From positions 1-64,000 of the forward strand of contig NZ_JAAXLK010000008.1 in NCBI RefSeq assembly GCF_012641185.1: a stretch of DNA of 64,000 nt, given 5' to 3'. Of the stretch, positions 8,787 through 16,942 are shown one piece after another (positions within the stretch are counted from its first letter, which is position 1; each line of letters opens with the position of its first letter). The notes below the pieces were generated by a model. It did no database searches. It was given only the letters and a program-made list of their open reading frames with translations, and was not told the DNA's origin. The DNA comes from Levilactobacillus tujiorum (lineage in GTDB: Bacteria > Bacillota > Bacilli > Lactobacillales > Lactobacillaceae). Both the position numbers and the translations under genes were made by a program.

Positions 8787-9902
8787 TTACTTCGACTCCT
8801 TTGCTTCGAATTCTGCAATTTGCTTCTTAACCGCTGGAGTAGGAACATTGTAAGTCCACTTCAGGAAGTCGGAAACCTTTTGTGCTGGTGCAGCTTCTGC
8901 TTCCTTCATCGCTTGCTTAAATTCGTCTTTGTATTCGTCGACTAATTTGTCTTCTTGATCTTGTGACCAAACACCCTTGTCTGTTAAGACTTTCCGTAAC
9001 CGAATCAATGGGTCAGCGTCGAACCAAGGCTTTTCTTCTTCCTTCGTCCGGTAACGAGAAGGATCATCACCAGCTGAGGAGTGGGCACCGTAACGGTAAG
9101 TCAACGTTTCAATCACAACTGGCCCGTTGCCAGCAACCGCAAAGTCACGAGCAGCTTTAGAGACTTCATGAACAGCCACGATATCCATCCCGTCAACTTG
9201 GACAGAAGGAACACCCATAGCCACCGCTTTTTGAGCTAAGGTTTCCGCACCAGTTTGCTTACGCCGTGGTACAGAAATTGCCCAACCATTATTTTGAACA
9301 AAGAAGACAGCTGGTGCTTGGAAGGCACTGGTGAAGTTAACCCCTTCATACCAGTCCCCTTGTGATGTCCCACCATCACCGGTGTAAACGAAGGCAACGC
9401 GATCTTCATCGCCGTTCTTCTTAATCCCCAAAGCTACGCCGGCAGTTTCAACGTATTGGGCACCGATAATAATTTGTGGGAAGAGCATGTTAGGATTTTC
9501 ATGTTGGTTCCCCTGAACATGACCCTTAGACCATAAGAAACCTTTTGCAACAGTTGTACCGTGTTGAATCATTTGTGGTAAATCACGGTAAGCAGGTAAT
9601 AAGAAGTCGTTTTCCTTAAACGCGGTCACACTTCCCATTTCACTGGCTTCCTCACCGGCAGTTGGAGCATAGAATCCGAGGCGACCCTGACGGGAGAAGT
9701 TCATTGTTTGTTCGTGTAACGTACGCTCCCAAACCATTTTCTTCATGAAGTCAACAAGTTGGTCATCTGAATATTTTGCCAACGTGTCTGGATCAACAAC
9801 CTTCCCTTCCCGGTCAATGACTTGCACCGGGTGCTTGTATGGGTCGGCCATCGTAGCTTTGATTTTGGCAAAGTCTACAATCTGTTTGCTTCCATTAGCC
9901 AT
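8787..9902 (-). CDS. pdhA: Pyruvate dehydrogenase E1 component, alpha subunit
   Basis: The alpha chain of E1. The thiamine-diphosphate motif begins GDGGTSQGDWYEG and ends with the paired Asn of FFVQNN, about 30 residues on. The phosphorylation-loop-like region YRYGAHSSAGDDPSRYR follows. I choose the ATG at 9902 (371 aa, MANGSKQIVDF): AAAGGAAAG lies about 9 nt upstream, whereas the alternative GTG at 9911 abuts that site. It is the first gene of pdhABCD, with an extended -10 promoter upstream. The complex would supply acetyl-CoA for acetate, lipid and redox metabolism. Confidence 0.97.
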   Translation of the reverse strand: MANGSKQIVDFAKIKATMADPYKHPVQVIDREGKVVDPDTLAKYSDDQLVDFMKKMVWERTLHEQTMNFSRQGRLGFYAPTAGEEASEMGSVTAFKENDFLLPAYRDLPQMIQHGTTVAKGFLWSKGHVQGNQHENPNMLFPQIIIGAQYVETAGVALGIKKNGDEDRVAFVYTGDGGTSQGDWYEGVNFTSAFQAPAVFFVQNNGWAISVPRRKQTGAETLAQKAVAMGVPSVQVDGMDIVAVHEVSKAARDFAVAGNGPVVIETLTYRYGAHSSAGDDPSRYRTKEEEKPWFDADPLIRLRKVLTDKGVWSQDQEDKLVDEYKDEFKQAMKEAEAAPAQKVSDFLKWTYNVPTPAVKKQIAEFEAKESK

Positions 9903-9979
9903 AAGTAACACTTTCCTTTCACTTGATATGAAATTGTTAACAAGAGTGAGTTAACGTTGCGTTTCCTGACTACACCCCT

Positions 9980-10008
9980 AAAGTACCATTTTTTCACAAC
10001 CGTTGCAA
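9980..10008 (-). promoter_or_regulatory. Predicted pdhA promoter
   Basis: Read on the minus strand, a TTGCAA -35 (10003-10008) is separated by 17 nt from a TACTTT -10 (9980-9985) that carries an extended TGG. It lies about 80 nt before the pdhA start. The -10 hexamer itself is weak. Confidence 0.5.
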
Positions 10009-10092
10009 GCCCTTTCATTAACGGAAATAAAGGTTTTGGCCGAAAACATTACTGGCGCTTGTGATTATCCGCTTTCGTCATTTTTAATGTAC

Positions 10093-10106
10093 AGAAAACG
10101 TTTTCT
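10093..10106. promoter_or_regulatory. Perfect palindrome AGAAAACGTTTTCT, candidate cre site
   Basis: This 14-bp perfect palindrome resembles the CcpA-binding cre consensus, whose core is an A-rich arm, CG and a T-rich arm. It lies between the divergent def and pdhA genes: just upstream of the putative def -35 (10112-10117) and about 85 bp upstream of the pdhA -35. Either gene could be its target; a different LacI-family regulator is also possible. Confidence 0.55.
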
Positions 10107-10111
10107 TTCAT

Positions 10112-10140
10112 TTCATTTTCGTTATCTGTTATGTTAGAAT
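10112..10140 (+). promoter_or_regulatory. Predicted def promoter
   Basis: TTCATT (10112-10117), a 17-nt spacer and TAGAAT (10135-10140), about 38 nt before the def start. The -35 is a moderate match to TTGACA. Confidence 0.4.
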
Positions 10141-10177
10141 GTAAAATAGTTATGAATAATTTTCGGAGGTAATGCTC

Positions 10178-10738
10178 GTGTTTCTCATGAAAGATATTGT
10201 CAGAGATGGCGACCCCGTTCTGCGGAAGGAAGCGGCAGAAGTCACTTTCCCTCTGTCCGAAGAGGATCAACAACTGGCGAAAGACCTAATGGAATACTTA
10301 GTGGTCTCCCAAGACCCTGAGCAATGTAAAAAGTACGGTTTACGCGCCGGCGTCGGCCTGGCAGCCCCTCAAGTGGGTGTGTCGAAGAAGATGGCCTCCG
10401 TCTTGGTGCCACCGGCAGAAGAAGACGGTAAGTCGCCGTTTACCGATGTGATCATCAATCCCGTCATCGTGTCCGAATCGGTTCAACTAGGGGCATTGAC
10501 CGAGGGCGAAGGTTGCCTATCCGTCGACAAAGACGTGCCCGGCTTCGTGCCGCGTCACGACCGAATCACGTTGCGTTACTACGATGTCAATGGTGAAAAA
10601 CACCAAGTTCGTTTAAAGAACTATCCAGCCATCGTGTGCCAACATGAAATTGATCACTTGCATGGGACGCTTTTCTACGACCACATTGACAAGGACCAAC
10701 CATTCAGTCGCGCCGAAGATACGATTATGATTGAGTAA
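10178..10738 (+). CDS. def: Peptide deformylase
   Basis: This metalloenzyme removes the formyl group from the initiator methionine of nascent proteins. All three family motifs are present: [10 protein letters not shown] (58-67), EGCLSV (111-116) and QHEIDH (155-160). Together these supply the metal-binding Cys and two His plus the catalytic Glu. The long insertion around residues 45-55 and the 186-residue length mark it as a type 2 (Gram-positive) enzyme. I prefer the GTG at 10178, 8 nt after GGAGG; an ATG at 10172 is too close to that site. It is monocistronic with its own terminator. Confidence 0.95.
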   Translation: MFLMKDIVRDGDPVLRKEAAEVTFPLSEEDQQLAKDLMEYLVVSQDPEQCKKYGLRAGVGLAAPQVGVSKKMASVLVPPAEEDGKSPFTDVIINPVIVSESVQLGALTEGEGCLSVDKDVPGFVPRHDRITLRYYDVNGEKHQVRLKNYPAIVCQHEIDHLHGTLFYDHIDKDQPFSRAEDTIMIE

Positions 10739-10744
10739 TTGCTA

Positions 10745-10791
10745 AAAATGGTGTTGCCTTCACAATTTGTGAGGACAACACCATTTTTTTA
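10745..10791 (+). terminator. Terminator of def
   Basis: AAATGGTGTTG and CAACACCATTT form an 11-bp stem, with an inner TTCACA/TGTGA-type pairing, followed by seven T. It lies directly after the def stop. Confidence 0.9.
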
Positions 10792-10860
10792 TTACTGAAT
10801 TAAAGCGTGAAAATCATTACCGGCGTTTGAGCAACTGGGATAATAGATGGAAACTAGGAA

Positions 10861-11139
10861 CCCGCGGCTGGCAGAGATTCCGGTTACGATGGTTGTTAAG
10901 TAGAAAATTTCTTAAACAACTGATGAATCATCAATTAGCCAACAGTAATTAATGACTTCCATGTAGCCGTGAGTGAGTCAAATTTGAGCTCAGCCGTGGG
11001 ATTTACCAAGTGACTTTCTTGGTAAATGGCGACTTTGAGACGTGATTTTTCGGCTCAAAGCGAGGCCTAAGACCGCCCTGTGGCTTAGGTCGTCCTCCCC
11101 GCAGCGCTCCAGCTCAAATTTGGCGAACGGTAAGGCGGT
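10861..11139 (+). repeat. Dispersed structured intergenic element, copy B
   Basis: The 5' module is short here: GGCTGGCAGAGATTCCGG is followed at once by the segment leading to the 3' module (10962-11139). The basal stem GTCAAATTTGAGCT/AGCTCAAATTTGGC has a T.G wobble where copy A has C-G. Hairpins are ATTTACCAAG/CTTGGTAAAT, CTTTGAG/CTCAAAG and GGCCTAAG/CTTAGGTC. The last has different bases from the same hairpin in copies A and F, yet still pairs. It lies between the convergent def gene and the 165-residue membrane-protein gene. Confidence 0.8.
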
Positions 11140-11171
11140 AATTCCTGGCAGCCGGAATACGACCAATTTAG

Positions 11172-11669
11172 TTACTTCACAGCTGGATCGTCTAATTTTT
11201 TCAAGTCTTTCAAATATTCGACAGTTGATTCGTTCATTAGATAGGCGACGTCCAAATGTAATTCACCAGTGTACACCCAGATATCGCTGACGACGAACGC
11301 CGATCCCTTAACCACCGATTTCACCTGATGGTCGGCACTAAAGCTAGCCAGAGCCTGATTAAACGCCTGCTCCAATTCAGGTAGCCGGCGTTCCGTATCT
11401 AAAGCTGCCGGGAAACTGTATTCAAACGACATGACGCCCCGACCCCAAACATCGGCCACGGTCTCAGCCGCTTCAATCTGGCATTCGGACTCCGTCAACA
11501 CATCTTCATTGACTAATCTTTGGAGAGCGGCCTTGACTGCCACATCCGTTTCGTCTTGAGCAGATCGCCGAACAATTCGAGTTGCCCGTTGCACGATGGT
11601 GCGGTGAATTAGTTCATATATCACGATGGCAATGATAACCCCAATGATGATTTCTACGATTAATGCCAT
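11172..11669 (-). CDS. Membrane-anchored protein of unknown function
   Basis: A 165-residue protein that I do not recognise. It starts with a hydrophobic helix (residues 3-19, MALIVEIIIGVIIAIVIYEL) and then a basic stretch (RATRIVRR), giving a likely N-in or signal-anchor topology. The remainder is soluble, mixed alpha/beta and acidic, including VADVWGRGVMSFEYSFP. The ATG at 11669 follows GGAGGAG; the upstream ATG at 11687 has no site. It is alone on its strand, facing copy B of the dispersed element and divergent from rpoY-rnjA. Nothing in the sequence suggests an enzymatic role. Confidence 0.65.
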   Translation of the reverse strand: MALIVEIIIGVIIAIVIYELIHRTIVQRATRIVRRSAQDETDVAVKAALQRLVNEDVLTESECQIEAAETVADVWGRGVMSFEYSFPAALDTERRLPELEQAFNQALASFSADHQVKSVVKGSAFVVSDIWVYTGELHLDVAYLMNESTVEYLKDLKKLDDPAVK

Positions 11670-11808
11670 GGCGTCTCCTCCGTTCACTTTACGTTAGCTT
11701 AATCATAGCATGTTTTGCTGTCCAGTGGTAATTCTATACAATCACCTGAATCTATGCTAAAATTGTGCTAATTGTTGTGTAAGCAACCCGCAGTTCGGAT
11801 GGACCATG

Positions 11809-11830
11809 ACTCGTCGCACCTCTGACGAGT
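11809..11830 (+). promoter_or_regulatory. Leader hairpin upstream of rpoY-rnjA
   Basis: ACTCGTC and GACGAGT form a perfect 7-bp stem with an 8-nt loop, followed by TTAAATTATTTTG. It lies about 30 nt before the rpoY start. It could be a weak attenuator or an RNA-stability element. Confidence 0.4.
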
Positions 11831-11859
11831 TAAATTATTTTGTTAAAGGAGTTTTGTCA

Positions 11860-12078
11860 GTGATTTATAAAGTTTATTACCAAAACGATAAAAAGCGGAA
11901 TCCTAAGCGCGAGGATACCCATTCGCTTTACTTGGAAGCGGACACCGAAGTTGAAGCTCGGGCCCAAGTAGAAGCACACACGGATCACAATATCGAATTC
12001 ATTGAAGCGATTGAAGGAAACACTCTCGCTTACGAACAACAGAATCCGAATTACAAGTTAACGGAGTTTAATGAATGA
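11860..12078 (+). CDS. rpoY: RNA polymerase epsilon subunit
   Basis: RpoY (epsilon) is a small accessory subunit of Bacillota RNA polymerase. This frame matches the family in size (72 aa from the GTG at 11860) and in sequence: [18 protein letters not shown] near the start, then [24 protein letters not shown] lies 7-8 nt before the GTG; the longer upstream frame is not supported by a ribosome site. Its location directly before rnjA, with ATGA overlap, is the standard Bacillota arrangement and supports the call. Confidence 0.9.
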   Translation: MIYKVYYQNDKKRNPKREDTHSLYLEADTEVEARAQVEAHTDHNIEFIEAIEGNTLAYEQQNPNYKLTEFNE

Positions 12079-13754
12079 ACAAGTTAAACGTCAAAAATAA
12101 CGAAGCCGCTATCTTTAGCGTGGGTGGACTTGGCGAAATCGGGAAAAACACTTACGGTATTCAATTTCAAGATGAAATTATCTTAATCGATGCCGGGATT
12201 AAGTTTCCTGAAGACGAACTATTGGGGATCGACTATGTTATCCCCGATTACCAATATCTCGTTGAAAACCAAGCCAAGATCAAGGCGCTAGTGATTACCC
12301 ACGGCCATGAAGATCATATTGGCGGTATTCCTTATTTATTAAAGGCCCTGAACGTCCCAGTCTATGCTGGTCCCCTGGCCTTAGCATTGATCAAGAATAA
12401 ACTTGAAGAACACGGATTACTTAAATCGACTGAATTACACGCAATTGACGATGATACTGTGCTTAAATTCCGGAAGATGAGTGTCACCTTCTTTCGGACA
12501 ACTCACTCAATTCCTGATACCTTGGGAATTGCCGTCCATACACCAGTCGGTACAATCGTGGAAACCGGTGACTATAAGTTCGACTTAACACCAGTAACCA
12601 ACCAGCCGCCTGATCTTCAAAAGATGGCTAAGTTAGGCGCTGAGGGTGTGTTGTGTCTCATGTCTGATAGTACCAACGCCGAACGCCCTATCTGGACGAA
12701 GTCTGAAAAGTGGGTGGGTAAATCTATCCGCAAGATTTTTGACCAAGTCGAAGGTCGGGTCATCTTTGCCACCTTTGCTTCTAACATCTCCCGGATCGAA
12801 ACGGCCTGTGAGGTTGCTTTAGCCCACGGTCGTAAGATTGCGGTCTTCGGTCGTTCCATGGAAGCAGCCATCGTCAACGGGCGCGAGTTAGGCTACCTAA
12901 ATATCCCCGACGATGCTTTAGTTGATGCCAACACGATTCGGTCACTACCGGCCGAAAAAGTGATGATCTTATGTACGGGATCACAAGGTGAACCGATGGC
13001 GGCCCTTTCACGGATCGCCAACGGAACGCACCGGCAAATTGCGATTCAACCTGGCGACACGGTCGTCTTCTCCAGTAACCCAATCCCTGGTAACACGATC
13101 TCTGTGAACCGGGTCATTAATGAGCTGGAAGAAGCCGGCGCGAACGTCATTCACGGCAAGGTCAACAACATCCATACTTCCGGTCACGGTGGTCAAGAAG
13201 AACAAAAGCTCATGCTTCGCTTAATGCAGCCTAAGTTCTTTATGCCAATTCACGGGGAATACCGGATGTTGAAGATCCATACCGAACTGGCTGAACAATG
13301 TGGCGTGCCATTAGATCACAGCTTTATCCTGCAAAATGGGGATGTCTTAGCCCTGACGCAGGATTCCGCTCGGATCGCTGGCCACTTCACTGCTGGCGAT
13401 GTTTACATCGACGGCTCTGGAATTGGTGATATCGGTAACGTCGTCTTACGCGACCGTCAACTACTTTCCGAAGAAGGCTTGGTGGTTGTCGTGGCAACGA
13501 TTGATCTTAAGAATCAAGAGATCAAGGCCGGGCCAGACCTGCTGTCACGCGGGTTTGTTTACATGCGCGAATCCGGTGAGCTCCTAAACGAAGGACGTCG
13601 GCGGGTCTTCCAGACCATTCGGCGGGCTATGCGTAACCCGAAGGCAACTGAAGCCTCGATTCGCAACGCTGTGATCGATGACTTACAGAACTTCCTCTTC
13701 GCAAAGACGGAACGTCACCCTATGATTTTACCCATGTTTATTATGACTAAGTAA
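12075..13754 (+). CDS. rnjA: Ribonuclease J1
   Basis: RNase J1 is a 5'-3' exonuclease and endonuclease central to mRNA decay and rRNA maturation. The metallo-beta-lactamase metal site HGHEDHIGG is at 76-84. The beta-CASP domain follows ([12 protein letters not shown]), then [10 protein letters not shown] and the conserved IHGEYRML segment. Length is 559 aa. The ATG overlaps the rpoY stop (ATGA), so the genes are translationally coupled. A strong terminator follows. Confidence 0.95.
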   Translation: MNKLNVKNNEAAIFSVGGLGEIGKNTYGIQFQDEIILIDAGIKFPEDELLGIDYVIPDYQYLVENQAKIKALVITHGHEDHIGGIPYLLKALNVPVYAGPLALALIKNKLEEHGLLKSTELHAIDDDTVLKFRKMSVTFFRTTHSIPDTLGIAVHTPVGTIVETGDYKFDLTPVTNQPPDLQKMAKLGAEGVLCLMSDSTNAERPIWTKSEKWVGKSIRKIFDQVEGRVIFATFASNISRIETACEVALAHGRKIAVFGRSMEAAIVNGRELGYLNIPDDALVDANTIRSLPAEKVMILCTGSQGEPMAALSRIANGTHRQIAIQPGDTVVFSSNPIPGNTISVNRVINELEEAGANVIHGKVNNIHTSGHGGQEEQKLMLRLMQPKFFMPIHGEYRMLKIHTELAEQCGVPLDHSFILQNGDVLALTQDSARIAGHFTAGDVYIDGSGIGDIGNVVLRDRQLLSEEGLVVVVATIDLKNQEIKAGPDLLSRGFVYMRESGELLNEGRRRVFQTIRRAMRNPKATEASIRNAVIDDLQNFLFAKTERHPMILPMFIMTK

Positions 13755-13760
13755 TAGATA

Positions 13761-13797
13761 GAAGCGGTTGAGACGCTGGTCTCAGCCGCTTTTTTTG
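13761..13797 (+). terminator. Terminator of rpoY-rnjA
   Basis: AAGCGGTTGAGAC pairs with GTCTCAGCCGCTT (one G.T or mismatch near the middle), followed by seven T, directly after the rnjA stop. Confidence 0.9.
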
Positions 13798-13916
13798 CTG
13801 CACGCTACTCCCCTTTTACCACCGATTGAACGGCCAAATACGCCGCTCAATTGCACTATTCCTTACAACTAAGGAAAGTTCCGCCAGAATTACTAGGCAG
13901 CTTCGTCGATTTCGTT

Positions 13917-13922
13917 TATAAT
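13917..13922 (+). promoter_or_regulatory. Predicted -10 box of the lipid kinase gene
   Basis: A consensus TATAAT lies 29 nt before the start of the downstream kinase gene. The region 17 nt upstream (TAGGCA) is a poor -35. Confidence 0.45.
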
Positions 13923-13951
13923 AGTGAGGATTAATAATTGAGAGGAGAAGT

Positions 13952-14914
13952 ATGGTGAGTGTCCAGTTCTATATCATCTTAAATGAGCACGCAGGAAGTG
14001 GTCGTGCCAAGGTCTTGTGGCCCGAGATTAAACAACAACTCGACGACGCCCAAGTCTCCTACCGGCTTGCCACCTCAGAATACGCCAACCATGCGATTCT
14101 TTTAAGCGAGCAATTTGCAAAACAATTACCTGATGAACCTCATCAGGACTGGGTGGTCCTTGCTGTTGGCGGCGATGGCACCCTCCACGAAGCCATCAAT
14201 GGCCTCACCAAGCAGCCACGTCACTACCCGATTCCGGTGACCTACTTACCCATTGGTTCCGGCAATGATTTTGCCCGAGGCGCCGGCATGGCCATCAAGT
14301 GGGAGGATGCGCTTAAACAAATCGTTCAGTGCACCCACGCAACCAATTACGATATCGGCAGCTATGATGAAACCATTAAGCAAGAACGCGGCGTATTCAC
14401 CAATAACTTAGGCATTGGGTTCGATGCGGCCATCATCTCACAAGCGAATCAATCCAAAGCTAAGGTTTGGCTGAACCAACACCACATGGGAAAGCTGTCC
14501 TACCTGGCCTCTGCGTTGGACGTTTATTACAATCAGACGGGCTTCACCCTAACCGTCCACGTCGGCAATCAACGTGATATCTATCCCAATGCTTTCCTGG
14601 TCACTACCACCAATCATCCTTACTTTGGTGGCGGCGTGGGTATTGTCCCTCAGGCCACGATCACCGATCATCAGCTGCATTTGGTTGTCATTGAGAAGCC
14701 CAACTTTGCGAAACTGATTTGGCTAGCGTTACGCCTCATATTTAAGCGTCATTTGACGTCTAAGGCCGTTCACTACTATCAGGCACCGAATGTCCATCTC
14801 ACCGTCCCGGCCATCGAATACGGGCAATTAGACGGCGAAGAAATGGGCGGTCGCTTTTTTGACGTCTACGTCGGACTCAAGCAGTATCCGTTCTGGTTCG
14901 ATACCACAATTTAA
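13952..14914 (+). CDS. Diacylglycerol/lipid kinase family protein (DgkB/YegS-like)
   Basis: A cytosolic lipid kinase of the DAGK catalytic family. The N-terminal NEHAGSGRAK segment and the nucleotide-binding GGDGTLHEAINGL (73-85) are clear. PIGSGNDFARG (near 102) and the C-terminal substrate-side domain with LDGEEM are also present. In Gram-positive bacteria the housekeeping member (DgkB) returns diacylglycerol from lipoteichoic-acid synthesis to phosphatidic acid. Lactobacilli often carry several paralogs, so the exact substrate is uncertain. The ATG follows GAGAGGAG; the gene has its own promoter and terminator. Confidence 0.85.
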   Translation: MVSVQFYIILNEHAGSGRAKVLWPEIKQQLDDAQVSYRLATSEYANHAILLSEQFAKQLPDEPHQDWVVLAVGGDGTLHEAINGLTKQPRHYPIPVTYLPIGSGNDFARGAGMAIKWEDALKQIVQCTHATNYDIGSYDETIKQERGVFTNNLGIGFDAAIISQANQSKAKVWLNQHHMGKLSYLASALDVYYNQTGFTLTVHVGNQRDIYPNAFLVTTTNHPYFGGGVGIVPQATITDHQLHLVVIEKPNFAKLIWLALRLIFKRHLTSKAVHYYQAPNVHLTVPAIEYGQLDGEEMGGRFFDVYVGLKQYPFWFDTTI

Positions 14915-14929
14915 CCCATCATCATTTAA

Positions 14930-14967
14930 AGATCCCAACTGCGAGTTTTCGTAGTTGGGATCTTTTT
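14930..14967 (+). terminator. Terminator of the lipid kinase gene
   Basis: AGATCCCAACT and AGTTGGGATCT form a perfect 11-bp stem followed by a T run. Confidence 0.9.
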
Positions 14968-14995
14968 AACTGGCCTAGTTCCCCTCATTGGCCAA

Positions 14996-15031
14996 TAAAA
15001 AAGCCCCATCATCGTTTCCGACAATGAGACT
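14996..15031 (-). terminator. Terminator of the small coiled-coil gene
   Basis: On the minus strand, a 13-pair stem (several G.T) from AGTCTCATTGTCG to CGATGATGGGGCT with a GAAA loop is followed by six to seven T. Confidence 0.8.
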
Positions 15032-15059
15032 CACTGGAAAAATCACCAGTAATTTATCG

Positions 15060-15266
15060 TTAATCTTCCGAAGCAGCCATTGCTTCCAGAATCATGTCTA
15101 GCTGAGCGCACTTATTACTGAGGTAGTTCATTTCCTCACCATACCGTGGTTCAATCCGTACAGTTTCATCAGTACTTTGAACAGATGCGGATTCCTTTTC
15201 TTTCAACGTGGCTAGCTGTGAATTAGCCTGCCGATACTCTTCCAGAATCTCTACCCGATTACTCAT
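15060..15266 (-). CDS. Small hypothetical protein, predicted helical
   Basis: A 68-residue polar protein (MSNRVEILEEYRQANSQL...) with no membrane segment. Its N-terminal 25 residues and C-terminal 20 residues have a heptad-like spacing of Leu/Ile/Met, so a short helical hairpin or coiled coil is likely. I do not recognise the family. An AGGAG site lies 7-10 nt upstream of a GTG (15269) and an ATG (15266), so the start is uncertain by one codon. It has its own terminator and codon use like its neighbours, which supports a real gene. Confidence 0.65.
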   Translation of the reverse strand: MSNRVEILEEYRQANSQLATLKEKESASVQSTDETVRIEPRYGEEMNYLSNKCAQLDMILEAMAASED

Positions 15267-15412
15267 CACTACACAACTCCTTTAACAAGTATAAATTTTT
15301 AATTCCCGTTTTCTTAAACGACTAAAAGGAATCATACCACTTGCTAACGGATTTGTTAACGATTATCTTAACTTTTTTCACTGAATTTTGCTAGCTGTGA
15401 ATCTGCAACCGA

Positions 15413-16936
15413 TTACTTAACCGTCCCAGCAAAGGATGGCATAAAGTACTTGCTGATTTGATGAACCTGAACATTTTGACCAGGTGTTGGCGCGTCAACA
15501 AATTGATTGTTGCCTAAGTAGATCGCATCATGGTAAGTGGACCCTTTGGACCCCCAGAACAGAATGTCGCCTGGCTTAGCCGAAGCAACTGAGTGGGTCG
15601 ATACGTAGGCCTCTTGCGCTACCGTATTATGTGGCAAATTGACGCCTGAAGCATTCTTATAAACGTAAGCAACTAAACCAGAACAATCCATCCCGCTTAA
15701 TGATGAGCCGCCCCAAACATAAGGAATGTTAGCTGAAGATAACTTCAACGCTAACCCAGTGACTGAGCCACTCGTTAAGCCAGCCGTATTGGTGGTCTTC
15801 TTAGCACTGCTGCTGGTCGTAGCGGCTGCTGACGAACTAGCTGAATTAGTCGTTGAACTGGTCGTAGCCGCCTTAGCTGCTTGCTTGTTAACTGCAGAGC
15901 GCGTCGTCGTTCGAATTCGCTTAGTCGAGGTTGTCGCCGTGGCGTTTTGACTTCCCGTCTGTGCCTGAGTTGACTTAGAACTCGTCGCGTTAGTCTTAGG
16001 TGTCACTGTACTTGAGCTCGAAGGCGTTGCGACACTACTTTGTGAAGAGGATGGTGTTGCTGCACTGGAAGTCGACGTGCTAGGTGCACTAACTGCTGAC
16101 CGAGTTGACCGTTGCACTGGTTGACTCGTCGTAGCGCTACTGCTGGTCGTCACACTAGACGAACTAGCTGGTGCCGTCACGGAAGAACTGGCTTGACTGG
16201 TTGTACGTTGACTGGCCACCGCATCAGCCTGTGAGCGCTGCGTCGCATTAGCATTAACGTGGTTCTTCTTGGTGACACTGGATTGCGCAGCTGAAGAGGT
16301 CGTCTGACTAGCTGATTTAGTTGTTGCGCGCTGCGTGGTTTGAGCAGAACTAGTGGTGTTGGATTGCGCAGCAGCACTTTGCTTTTGTTGTTGCTTGCTA
16401 GCCGCCGCTTGTTGTTGGGCCACAATCTGCGCCTGAACAGCATTAGCTTTTTGCGTCGTTTGCCGAGTAGCACTACTCGTTGCACCCGTGGTTGCGTTAG
16501 CCGTCGAACCAGCTGCCGTAGCGGTCTTAGCTGCTACGCTCCCCCGTGGAATAGTCAACTGTTGACCAACACTTAAGACATCGCCGGTCATGTGGTTAGC
16601 CTTTTGTAGCTGGGCTACGGACACATGGTACTTCTGAGCTAGATCCCACAAGGTATCTCCAGATTTAACTGAGTAAGTCTGGTTAGTCTTGGCGGAACGG
16701 ACTTGTAATTTTTGTCCCACGAAGATGAGATCGGTCTTACTATCAATCGAATTTTGCGCCTCGAGGTCATCAATGGAGACCCCTAGTTTTTGTGAAAGTT
16801 CCCAAACGGTGTCGCCCTGCTTGACTTGAATACTATCCGCATTGGCGGTAATCGTCGCGCCGGCAGCCAGAGCGCCCACGGCACCCACGACGCCGACTAA
16901 TGCTTTTGTTTTTCGTTGTCCTGTACTCATTTTCAA
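15413..16936 (-). CDS. Secreted LysM-NlpC/P60 peptidoglycan hydrolase
   Basis: A cell-wall hydrolase of about 507 residues. The N-terminal signal peptide is rich in Ala/Gly and ends near TITANADS. Two LysM peptidoglycan-binding repeats follow (VKQGDTVWELSQKLGVS and VKSGDTLWDLAQKYHVS). A Ser/Thr/Ala/Gln-rich linker of roughly 250 residues comes next. The NlpC/P60 domain has the catalytic Cys in MDCSGLVAYVY and the His in YHDAIYLG. Such enzymes cut gamma-D-Glu to diamino-acid bonds in stem peptides, often at the septum. The start is ambiguous: GTG 16942, TTG 16936 and ATG 16930 lie in frame after AAAAGGA. Confidence 0.9.
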   Translation of the reverse strand: MKMSTGQRKTKALVGVVGAVGALAAGATITANADSIQVKQGDTVWELSQKLGVSIDDLEAQNSIDSKTDLIFVGQKLQVRSAKTNQTYSVKSGDTLWDLAQKYHVSVAQLQKANHMTGDVLSVGQQLTIPRGSVAAKTATAAGSTANATTGATSSATRQTTQKANAVQAQIVAQQQAAASKQQQKQSAAAQSNTTSSAQTTQRATTKSASQTTSSAAQSSVTKKNHVNANATQRSQADAVASQRTTSQASSSVTAPASSSSVTTSSSATTSQPVQRSTRSAVSAPSTSTSSAATPSSSQSSVATPSSSSTVTPKTNATSSKSTQAQTGSQNATATTSTKRIRTTTRSAVNKQAAKAATTSSTTNSASSSAAATTSSSAKKTTNTAGLTSGSVTGLALKLSSANIPYVWGGSSLSGMDCSGLVAYVYKNASGVNLPHNTVAQEAYVSTHSVASAKPGDILFWGSKGSTYHDAIYLGNNQFVDAPTPGQNVQVHQISKYFMPSFAGTVK

Positions 16937-16942
16937 CAACAC

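Noticed and set aside
10861-11139. CRISPR array
   Set aside because: The repeats are dispersed single copies many kilobases apart with no regular spacers, and no cas genes are visible.
15726-16576. Frames in both orientations over the linker of the LysM-NlpC/P60 gene
   Set aside because: The repetitive Ser/Thr/Ala codons keep other frames open; none has a ribosome site.
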